From CABMGU01 sp035292785 (lineage in GTDB: Archaea > Nanobdellota > Nanobdellia > Woesearchaeales > ARS49): a stretch of DNA of 22,961 bases. The notes beneath the pieces were generated by a model. It was given only the letters and a program-made list of their open reading frames with translations. It was not told the DNA's origin and made no database searches. A program made the position numbers and the translations under genes. The stretch lies in contig DATDPK010000003.1 of NCBI GenBank assembly GCA_035292785.1, positions 1 through 22,961 of the forward strand, in the 5' to 3' direction. Below, one piece after another: positions 1 to 5,535 of the stretch. The stretch's first letter is position 1, and every line of letters begins with the position of its first letter.

Positions 1-1114
1 CGTCAAGCAATAGAATATCCTTGACTTCTCCTGCCAGTACTCCGCCTTGGATTGCTGCTCCCATTGCAACGCATTCCATTGGGTCGATTGACCTTTCTAC
101 TTTTGAGCCGAACCATTCTTTGACGTAAGTTTGCACTATTGGCATTCTTGTTGGCCCGCCTACGAGTATTACTCTTGCTATGTCTTTTTGGCTTAGTTTT
201 GCGTCATTTACTGCTTGGTCTACGCTTTTCTTGCATCTTTTGACTATTGGGTCTACAAGAGAGTCTAATTTTGCTCTTGTTAGCTTCATCTGCAGGTGTT
301 TTGGTCCTGCGTTTGTTGCTGTAATAAAGGGTAAATTAATCTCTGTCTCTGTTACAGTGCTTAGCTCTATTTTTGCTTTTTCTGCTGCTTCCCTGATTCT
401 TTGCATTGCAACAGCGTCTTCGTTCAAGTTTATTCCTTGTTCTTCCTGGAATTGCTTTACGATAGAATTTATCATTGCATTGTCCATATCTGTTCCGCCA
501 AGTTGTGTGTCTCCTGACGTTGATATAACTTCAAACACTCCGTCTCCTAATCCCATTATTGTGACGTCGAGTGTTCCGCCTCCTAAGTCAAATACAAGAA
601 TTTTCTGTTCTTTCTCGCCTTTGTCAAGACCGTAAGATAGCGCTGCTGATGTTGGTTCGTTGATTATTCTTACAACTTCCAATCCAGCTATTGTTCCTGC
701 GTCTTTTGTTGCTTGTCTTTGGTTGTCATCAAAGTATGCTGGAACCGTGATTACTGCTTTCTTGATTGGCTCTCCAAGGAATGCTTCTGAGTCGTGCTTG
801 ATTTTTTGTAAGATAAACGCAGAAATCTGTTGTGGCGTGTATTCTTTGCCGTAGATGTTGTACTTGAAGTTTGTTCCCATCTTTCTTTTTGCTGCATAGA
901 CTGTTCCTTGTGGGTTTGAGACCGCCTGTCTTTTTGCCGGTTCTCCGACGAGAACTTGTCCGTCTTTTGTGAATGCCACGAATGACGGGAATGCTTTTCC
1001 GTACAATGATGCTCCTTCTGCTGATGGGACTATCTTTGGCCTTCCAGCTTCCAATACTGATGCTGCTGAGTTTGATGTTCCCAAGTCAATTCCGATTATT
1101 TTTTCTTTTCCCAT
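1..1114 (-). CDS. dnaK: Hsp70 chaperone DnaK (N-terminal 371 codons; 3' end outside window)
   Basis: ATP-dependent cytosolic chaperone that works with GrpE and DnaJ on unfolded proteins. The visible part is most of the actin-like ATPase domain. It opens with the phosphate-1 loop IGIDLGTSNS, continues with VGEPAKRQA and VITVPAYFDDNQRQATKDAG, then the phosphate-2 loop VFDLGGGTLDVTIM and the adenosine-site segment ILVGGPTRMP. The gene runs off the left edge just after this, so the substrate-binding domain is not seen. The ATG at 1114 follows the grpE stop by one base, and a GGGGGA ribosome-binding sequence lies inside the end of grpE. The two genes are therefore one transcript with translational coupling. 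DnaJ is not in the window and may lie further left. Archaeal DnaK systems are thought to have come from bacteria; nothing here dates the transfer. Confidence 0.97.
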   Translation of the reverse strand, partial: MGKEKIIGIDLGTSNSAASVLEAGRPKIVPSAEGASLYGKAFPSFVAFTKDGQVLVGEPAKRQAVSNPQGTVYAAKRKMGTNFKYNIYGKEYTPQQISAFILQKIKHDSEAFLGEPIKKAVITVPAYFDDNQRQATKDAGTIAGLEVVRIINEPTSAALSYGLDKGEKEQKILVFDLGGGTLDVTIMGLGDGVFEVISTSGDTQLGGTDMDNAMINSIVKQFQEEQGINLNEDAVAMQRIREAAEKAKIELSTVTETEINLPFITATNAGPKHLQMKLTRAKLDSLVDPIVKRCKKSVDQAVNDAKLSQKDIARVILVGGPTRMPIVQTYVKEWFGSKVERSIDPMECVAMGAAIQGGVLAGEVKDILLLD

Positions 1115-1115
1115 T

Positions 1116-1631
1116 TTATTTTCCCCCTGCCTTTTCGGCGTGTTTGCTGATTTTTATTTTTGAATACCTGATGACTTTTCCGTTCATCGTGTATCCTTTT
1201 TGTAATTCTTCCAGGATTATATCGTCTGGTTTGTCGCTTTCTGCCTGCATTAGGACTTCGTGTTTGTATGGGTCGAATTTCTCGCCCACTGCTTTTATTG
1301 GCACGACCTTTTCTTCGTCCATTATCTTGTGCAAGTTCTTGAATATCATTTCAATTCCTTTGCGTGTTTCTTCTGGCACGTTTTTCAGCTGCGCGAGCGC
1401 CCTTTCAAAGTCGTCTATTACTAATAATAGTTTTACAACCAATTTTTCTGATGCAAATCCTGCAACTTCCTTGCGTTCCTTTTCAACTCTCTTGCAGTAG
1501 TTTTCAAATTCTGCCTGCAGTCTTTTCAGGTGGTCTGTGTAGTCTACTATTGTTGCATCTTTCTTTGCAATTTCTTGTTTAAGCTGTTCAACTTCTGATA
1601 GTTTTTTGTTGTCTTTCTTGTCCATTTGCAT
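1116..1631 (-). CDS. grpE: Nucleotide exchange factor GrpE
   Basis: GrpE releases ADP from DnaK. The protein has the family layout: a charged N-terminal coiled coil (about residues 8-55), then the helical dimer region with FENYCKRVEKERKE and LLLVIDDFERAL, then a small beta domain with KFDPYKHEVLM and a closing GYTMNGKVIRYSKIKIS. I take the ATG at 1631 as the start, giving 171 aa; an ATG two codons later at 1625 is equally possible. A longer reading from a TTG at 1661 would add ten residues, but those codons lie over the 17-bp palindrome and the predicted transcription start, so I reject it. It is first in the grpE-dnaK operon and divergent from the DUF3467 and ArsR-type genes. Confidence 0.93.
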   Translation of the reverse strand: MQMDKKDNKKLSEVEQLKQEIAKKDATIVDYTDHLKRLQAEFENYCKRVEKERKEVAGFASEKLVVKLLLVIDDFERALAQLKNVPEETRKGIEMIFKNLHKIMDEEKVVPIKAVGEKFDPYKHEVLMQAESDKPDDIILEELQKGYTMNGKVIRYSKIKISKHAEKAGGK

Positions 1632-1641
1632 TTCCAAACCA

Positions 1642-1658
1642 GTTGACTTTAAGTCAAC
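1642..1658. promoter_or_regulatory. Palindromic putative heat-shock operator at the grpE transcription start
   Basis: GTTGACTTTAAGTCAAC has perfect 8-bp arms around one central base. It begins close to where transcription should start, about 26 bp downstream of the TATA box at 1681-1690, so a protein bound here would block initiation. The neighbouring ArsR-type regulator is the obvious candidate ligand. Operators over the start site are known for the archaeal heat-shock repressors Phr and HSR1, but their motifs differ from this one. The palindrome is seen; its function is inferred. Confidence 0.6.
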
Positions 1659-1680
1659 CAAGTAGGTTATAAAGCCAACT

Positions 1681-1690
1681 TATATATAAA
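1681..1690 (-). promoter_or_regulatory. TATA box of the grpE-dnaK operon
   Basis: On the minus strand the region reads as TTTATATATA preceded by the purine-rich AACGAAAGA, a plausible BRE. Its centre is about 55 bp before the grpE ATG at 1631, which predicts a leader of about 28 nt starting near the palindrome at 1642-1658. Confidence 0.6.
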
Positions 1691-1710
1691 TCTTTCGTTA
1701 AAAACAGCAA

Positions 1711-1720
1711 AATTTAAATA
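1711..1720 (+). promoter_or_regulatory. TATA box for the DUF3467/ArsR-type pair
   Basis: AATTTAAATA centred near 1715 predicts a start near 1741. That leaves a short leader carrying the GAGGTGAG ribosome-binding sequence (1744-1751... core GGTGA at 1745-1749) before the ATG at 1755. It faces away from the grpE TATA box about 30 bp to its left. Confidence 0.5.
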
Positions 1721-1754
1721 CTTAACACCCTTACCAGCCGGTGAGGTGAGTTTT

Positions 1755-2105
1755 ATGACTCAAGAACAAATTAGCCTGAATATTGTTGATGGAGAACCAT
1801 TTTTCGCGCACGAAGTCACTGTAAATTTTACTCCAACGCAGTTGACTATGGACTTCAAGTGCATTACTCCAAGGACTGATCCTAGGAGCAAGAAGCCAAG
1901 CTTCCAGATGAAGCACAATGTGATTATGGTTGAACCTTGGCACGCAAAGACTATTTTGGGTGTTTTGAAGACTGTTGTTGACAGGTATGAGGAAGAGTTT
2001 GGCAAGATTCAGAAGCCTAAGTCATTGATTAAGGCTGAGAAGAAGCAGAAAGAGTTTATGTCAAAGGCTGGCGAAGCTCCTGAAGTGCCTACGTATATGG
2101 GTTGA
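1755..2105 (+). CDS. DUF3467 family protein
   Basis: A 116-aa soluble protein. The middle matches what I know of DUF3467: an N-terminal strand region (SLNIVDGEPFFAHEV), FTPTQLTMDFKCITP, and the signature VMVEPWHAK-like segment (here IMVEPWHAKTILGVL) followed by the helix DRYEEEFGKI. The C-terminus is Lys-rich and ends PEVPTYMG. The family's function is not established. The ATG at 1755 is chosen over a GTG at 1746 because a GGTGA ribosome-binding core sits five bases before it and overlaps the GTG. The ArsR-type gene starts two bases after its stop, so the pair is an operon, divergent from grpE-dnaK. A role in stress response is only suggested by position. Confidence 0.85.
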   Translation: MTQEQISLNIVDGEPFFAHEVTVNFTPTQLTMDFKCITPRTDPRSKKPSFQMKHNVIMVEPWHAKTILGVLKTVVDRYEEEFGKIQKPKSLIKAEKKQKEFMSKAGEAPEVPTYMG

Positions 2106-2137
2106 CAATGTTTGTCCGCCGTATAACAATTGTCAAC
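2101..2137 (+). promoter_or_regulatory. Inverted repeat that includes the regulator's start codon
   Basis: GTTGACAAT (2101-2109) is perfectly complementary to ATTGTCAAC (2129-2137) across 19 bases. The left arm contains the stop of the DUF3467 gene and the first two bases of the regulator's ATG (2108-2110). As DNA, the arms share the GTTGAC half-site with the grpE palindrome. As RNA, a 9-bp stem would partly cover the start codon. Confidence 0.5.
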
Positions 2138-2509
2138 GTAAGGCGTCCTAAGCAGGTTTCTGTTAATGAGGAACTGCAATGGTTTGGCTCTTCTTTGGGC
2201 TTGTTTGGCGAGCGTGACCGTGACAAGTCTTGTTTTCGTATTTTTATTGAATTAATCAAGGCAATTAAGGCAGCCGGAGGCCTGACAAGCGACGAGTTGG
2301 CAGAACGTTTGGGCCTTAGCAGGGCAACTGTTATCCATCATCTTAACACTTTGATGGAAAGAGGCATTGTTGTGCACGAAGGCAACCGCTATGTTATGCG
2401 CGGTGATAGGCTTTCCTTGCTTGTTGACGACTTGCAAAGAGATATGGCGCGTGCAATGGATGAGATGAAAAGCGCTGCTGAAGAACTAGACAGAATGCTA
2501 ATGCTTTAA
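2108..2509 (+). CDS. ArsR-type winged-helix transcriptional regulator, probable heat-shock repressor
   Basis: A 133-aa DNA-binding protein. Residues 57-92 form a winged helix-turn-helix: GGLTSDELAERLGL, then recognition helix SRATVIHHLNTLMERG, then the wing IVVHEGNRYVM. Before it lies an unusual basic strand segment (VRRITIVNVRRPK) and LQWFGSSLGLFGERD; after it an amphipathic C-terminal helix (residues 103-133) likely used for dimerisation. No cysteine pair or other metal site of classical ArsR sensors is visible. The ATG at 2108 is used; a TTG at 2102 would overlap the upstream stop. Divergence from grpE-dnaK and shared GTTGAC half-sites suggest it represses that operon and perhaps itself, as Phr does in Pyrococcus. 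This is inference; another target is possible. Confidence 0.8.
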   Translation: MFVRRITIVNVRRPKQVSVNEELQWFGSSLGLFGERDRDKSCFRIFIELIKAIKAAGGLTSDELAERLGLSRATVIHHLNTLMERGIVVHEGNRYVMRGDRLSLLVDDLQRDMARAMDEMKSAAEELDRMLML

Positions 2510-2551
2510 CAAGTGCACATATTTCCAGAAATTTAAAAAAATATTAAAAAA

Positions 2552-2764
2552 TTATGCTGCGGCTTTCGTTGCTGCTGCTTTCGAGACTTTGGCTGCTTTC
2601 GGGCCTTTATCTCCTTGCTCAACTTCAAAGGTCACTTCATCATTTTCTTTCAATTCAACGCCTGCCTCAAGTCCGGTCTCGTGTACGAAATATTCTTTTC
2701 CGTCTTCGCCTGCGATGAAGCCGAATTTCTTATCCTTGTTAAAAAATTTTACTTTGCCTTTCAT
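2552..2764 (-). CDS. Cold-shock domain protein (CspA-like)
   Basis: A 70-aa single-stranded nucleic-acid-binding OB fold. The cold-shock pattern is clear: MKGKVKFFNKDKKFGFI carries the RNP1-like segment, EYFVHETGLE the RNP2-like segment, followed by VTFEVEQGDKGPKAAKVS. The tail is a short Ala/Lys-rich KAAATKAAA. The start at 2764 has a GGGAGTG ribosome-binding sequence five bases upstream; a reading from 2809 would add residues outside the fold. It is convergent with the ArsR-type gene (42-bp gap). Such proteins are common in bacteria and patchy in archaea, so acquisition by transfer is possible. It probably acts as an RNA chaperone. Confidence 0.93.
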   Translation of the reverse strand: MKGKVKFFNKDKKFGFIAGEDGKEYFVHETGLEAGVELKENDEVTFEVEQGDKGPKAAKVSKAAATKAAA

Positions 2765-2896
2765 TTTTTCACTCCCATAACATTGTTTATTATCATAAAA
2801 AAAGCGCAATGGTTTTTAAGCGTTTGCTTTTTTACAGCCTTAATTGGACAGGTTGTTGCAGTTATAATCGCAATATATGTTACAAAAGCCAACAAT

Positions 2897-2905
2897 GTTT
2901 AAATA
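2897..2905 (+). promoter_or_regulatory. TATA box of the 561-aa helical protein
   Basis: GTTTAAATA is centred about 27 bp before the ATG at 2929, which predicts a leaderless mRNA. No ribosome-binding sequence precedes this ATG. Confidence 0.5.
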
Positions 2906-2928
2906 ACAAATCGTCTAATTAATTCTCT

Positions 2929-4614
2929 ATGGTAGAAGATGAATTTCCAGACGAATACCCTGTGGAAACAGCGGTTGCTGAGCCCGTGCAAGGAGACTCG
3001 TTTAAAAGATTGAAAACCAACGAGGCAAAGCTCTGGCTTCTTTATGAGACTGCTAAGCGCCACAAGTTGAATTCTGAATCACCGCCAGAAGTGCCTGCAG
3101 AGGTTGTAGAAGGTGCGATGAAGCAAGCGTTTGACCATAAAGAGTTCAGAATTGCTTTCGGTTTGGCACAAGCTTATGGGCTTCTTGAAAGGGTTATTGA
3201 TGAGATTAAGAAAATCCCAATGGGAAAGCCTGACTGGTATAGTGAGCATCAAATTTTTGGCCCATCACATCGTGTTGACAGTCCCTATAAGCTTAAAATG
3301 GCGCTTATCGAGCAAGTTCTGCATCCAGCTGGCAGGCTTGAGGAGGTTGTTGCCCTGCTTTTGGAGTGCGACCGTAAGAGTGACGCGTTGAGGGCTGCTG
3401 CGCAGATTAGCCCTGAAAGAGCAGTCCAATTGACCGAACAGTCTCAGGACATTGATATGCTTGAATCTTGCTTGAGTATTGTGAGAGACCACAAGCGCGA
3501 GGACCTTGAAGCAAAGCTTAAGAGCGCACATATTGATGGTTTGCTCAAATCAAGTTGGCACCGCGCACCTGAGACTGCAGCAAGGTATGGATTTTCTCCA
3601 GCAGAGGTTGAAGGAGTTAGAGTTTCTGCGCTTGAACGCGGGCTTGATGGGCTTGAGAAAGACACAATTGAGCCATATAACATCAAGCATACTATTGATT
3701 GGTCAAGAAGCTCAATTTCAAAATTGAGTTTGGCACTTAAAGAAAAATATCAGCAAAGACTGCTTGGCATCCTTTCAGGCAAAGGCAATACTATCGAAGA
3801 AATGGAAGTATCTGCTGAATTCGGCTTGTATGATAGGTCGTTGTCTGCTGCAATACGTGCTTTAGGCGAGGTAAAAGATAGCTCTGCAAGACAAAAAGTA
3901 GTAGATTTTGTTCACAGGCAACTATTTGAAAAAATTAACAAGGAGAAAGCGTGGGAATACGTAGAGCATATGCTGATTACACTTGACCGCACATATGCTT
4001 ATGACATTGCAAAAAGATTCGGATTTGTTGACCGGCTTTTGGATGAATATGAGAGGCTGGGCAAGTTTGAGTCTGCAGGACATATTGCTTACCTAGAGTC
4101 ACGATTTGCTTCCAATAGGGAAGATTTACGCCGCAGGGCTAAAGAGTTTTACATAAAAGCAGGATCCTATTCTTCAGCAGCCAGTTTTGCTGACAATCCT
4201 GATGAAAAAGCACAACTCTTTCTATCAGGAGCAGAGCACTGCCTGAAAAATCCCGTACAAAATACCCTTTACAGCAATGTTGTTAGCTATCTTAGGGAGG
4301 CTATCGCAGTTGCAAAGAAAATGCCTGATCTGAATAAACCAATGCTTGTCGCTGCAGAAGCAGTGAAAATTCTTGTCAAAAACAGGAATTATGCTGAAGC
4401 AGTTCTGTTTGCCCGCGAGCTTGGTATTGAACATACAAAAGTTCCGAGAAGCGCATTGGCTGGTTATGAGCGCCAGTCGGACTTCGCACGCTGCGCAGTT
4501 GTTGCATCTGCATTAGGAAGAAAAAGAGATACCCAAATGTACACTTCAATGGCTGCTTTTGCCGGTCAAAAAATTCCTGAGAAAGTTGATGATTTCTGGG
4601 CTGAAGAAAGGTAA
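2929..4614 (+). CDS. Unrecognised 561-aa all-helical repeat protein
   Basis: I do not recognise a named family. After an acidic N-terminal tail (about 25 residues) the protein is almost entirely predicted helix, with helix pairs that read like TPR/HEAT-type or clathrin-type solenoid repeats. Examples are FRIAFGLAQAYGLLERVIDE, RFGFVDRLLDEYERLGKFES, AKEFYIKAGSYSSAASFADN and NRNYAEAVLFARELGIEHTK. No signal peptide or membrane segment is visible, so it should be cytosolic. Such solenoids usually scaffold protein complexes. It has its own leaderless promoter and is followed by a tRNA gene on the other strand, so it is probably monocistronic. No catalytic motif was seen. Confidence 0.85.
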   Translation: MVEDEFPDEYPVETAVAEPVQGDSFKRLKTNEAKLWLLYETAKRHKLNSESPPEVPAEVVEGAMKQAFDHKEFRIAFGLAQAYGLLERVIDEIKKIPMGKPDWYSEHQIFGPSHRVDSPYKLKMALIEQVLHPAGRLEEVVALLLECDRKSDALRAAAQISPERAVQLTEQSQDIDMLESCLSIVRDHKREDLEAKLKSAHIDGLLKSSWHRAPETAARYGFSPAEVEGVRVSALERGLDGLEKDTIEPYNIKHTIDWSRSSISKLSLALKEKYQQRLLGILSGKGNTIEEMEVSAEFGLYDRSLSAAIRALGEVKDSSARQKVVDFVHRQLFEKINKEKAWEYVEHMLITLDRTYAYDIAKRFGFVDRLLDEYERLGKFESAGHIAYLESRFASNREDLRRRAKEFYIKAGSYSSAASFADNPDEKAQLFLSGAEHCLKNPVQNTLYSNVVSYLREAIAVAKKMPDLNKPMLVAAEAVKILVKNRNYAEAVLFARELGIEHTKVPRSALAGYERQSDFARCAVVASALGRKRDTQMYTSMAAFAGQKIPEKVDDFWAEER

Positions 4615-4691
4615 GCTTAATTCACAAAATTTATAATCACCAAATGATCTATTACTCTTGGCTTACCGGGTTAGTCGACCCTAATAAAAGC

Positions 4692-4803
4692 CGCCCGCGC
4701 AGGGATTTGAACCCTGAAGACCGGCCTTGGTCAAAGGATGTCTATCCGACAGCTCTTTGCTTCGGTTTGAGTCCTCCGCAATACCTGATTATGCGACGCG
4801 GGC
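4692..4803 (-). tRNA. Intron-containing tRNA, best read as tRNA-Leu(CAA)
   Basis: The acceptor arms GCCCGCG (4797-4803) and CGCGGGC (4693-4699) pair perfectly. The T arm CAGGG-TTCAAAT-CCCTG is ideal, and the D stem is GCA/TGC. Removing 26 bases leaves the anticodon stem GAGGA/TCCTT with loop CTCAAAA, giving anticodon CAA with U33 and A37. The long variable arm has a GACC/GGTC stem, as in class II tRNAs (Leu, Ser). Mature length is 86 nt; CCA is not encoded. The discriminator is G (4692), whereas archaeal tRNA-Leu normally has A and tRNA-Ser G, so identity is less certain than the tRNA itself. No Ser anticodon fits a 5-bp stem and 7-base loop. The T-run just downstream may end transcription. 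Confidence 0.85.
4740..4765 (-). other. tRNA intron (26 nt) after position 37
   Basis: The insert lies at the canonical archaeal site, one base 3' of the anticodon. Its ends CCGA and TCGG pair to form an inner helix, compatible with a relaxed bulge-helix-bulge substrate of the tRNA splicing endonuclease. The exact cut sites could shift by a base or two. Confidence 0.7.
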
Positions 4804-4861
4804 GCATTTTATTTTCTATTTTATTCCTTAATATGCGTTTACAATGAAAATCCGGATAGTT

Positions 4862-4910
4862 TACGGTCTAAACCGTATTATTTCCTGAAATTAGGACTTA
4901 ATTTCGGAAA
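4862..4910. repeat. Two adjacent inverted repeats
   Basis: TACGGT-CTAA-ACCGTA (4862-4877) has perfect 6-bp arms. It is followed four bases later by TTTCC-T-GAAATTA / TAATTTC-GGAAA (4881-4910), a 12-bp stem with one bulged T and a GGACT loop. They lie between the tRNA gene and the gene at 4978. They could be operators or mRNA-independent structures; neither ends in a T-run. Confidence 0.6.
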
Positions 4911-4922
4911 AATGCCGGTCTA

Positions 4923-4955
4923 ATGATTATTCTTTATCACCAATAATCATATAAA
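4923..4955 (+). promoter_or_regulatory. Inverted repeat abutting the TATA box of the 184-aa gene
   Basis: ATGATTATT (4923-4931) pairs perfectly with AATAATCAT (4942-4950) across 10 bases. Its right arm ends on the first T of the TATA box TATAAA (4950-4955), which is centred about 25 bp before the ATG at 4978 and predicts a leaderless mRNA. A protein bound here would either block or assist TBP/TFB, so this looks like a regulated promoter. Confidence 0.6.
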
Positions 4956-4977
4956 GGTAAAAACATATAGCAATTGT

Positions 4978-5532
4978 ATGACTGAAAAGAGTCCGCTTGA
5001 TGGTCTGAGAGTACCTACCGCAGAAGAAATGACAGCAGGTATCGAAAGGGTACAGAAAGAAGCAGAGCAGCATAACGCTGACTTAAAAGCCCGCAGCAAG
5101 CCATTGCACGAGCTGGTTCAGACTGCTTGTTTTACTATTAATAGCGTGATATCACAATCTTATGCAACTCGTGTCCACCCGCCGTTGATGCAAAGGGTTA
5201 TTGGAGGGGGAGATGATTCTTCGCCTGCTGGCTACACTTCAGAGCTTGTTTTGAAAGTGACTGCTGAAGATTCAAATGTTCCCGTGGAAACATTGACATT
5301 TGATGGATTTTCTGCAGTGCGCGCTGGCGATAGAGTTAAGGCGCTGATTCCGCGCTACGCAGTTAAGGAAGAGAAAGCATTTGGCTGGAAAGAGAATGCT
5401 CCTAAGCATAATGTTGACCGTGCTTATAAGCCGAAAGAACAGGCAATTGAGCTTGTTATTATGGAAGACTGCAGAGGAGTTAGAACTGACCGCGCAGTTG
5501 ATTATTCTAAGTTTGTAAGAAAAGAAAGATAA
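4978..5532 (+). CDS. Unrecognised 184-aa soluble protein
   Basis: No family recognised. The first 60 residues are helical and charged (AEEMTAGIERVQKEAEQHNA). From about residue 88 the sequence alternates in short strands: SELVLKVTAEDSNVPVETLTF, DGFSAVRAGDRVKALIPRY, and AIELVIMEDCRGV. This resembles a small beta barrel, perhaps OB-like, but that is a guess from pattern. No signal peptide or membrane segment. The promoter is leaderless and preceded by three inverted repeats, implying regulation. It is convergent with the giant surface-protein gene (3-bp gap). Confidence 0.8.
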   Translation: MTEKSPLDGLRVPTAEEMTAGIERVQKEAEQHNADLKARSKPLHELVQTACFTINSVISQSYATRVHPPLMQRVIGGGDDSSPAGYTSELVLKVTAEDSNVPVETLTFDGFSAVRAGDRVKALIPRYAVKEEKAFGWKENAPKHNVDRAYKPKEQAIELVIMEDCRGVRTDRAVDYSKFVRKER

Positions 5533-5535
5533 GAA

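Noticed and set aside
1632..1661. Longer GrpE reading from a TTG at 1661
   Set aside because: The extra ten codons lie over the palindrome and predicted transcription start, and ATG codons at 1631 and 1625 fit the family better.
2101..2137. The inverted repeat as an intrinsic terminator of the DUF3467 gene
   Set aside because: It is followed by no T-run and lies within the start of the next co-directional gene.
4665..4680. GGGT-ACCC hairpin downstream of the tRNA as a terminator
   Set aside because: The stem is only four pairs and the T-rich stretch lies before it, so the T-run after the tRNA is the better termination signal.
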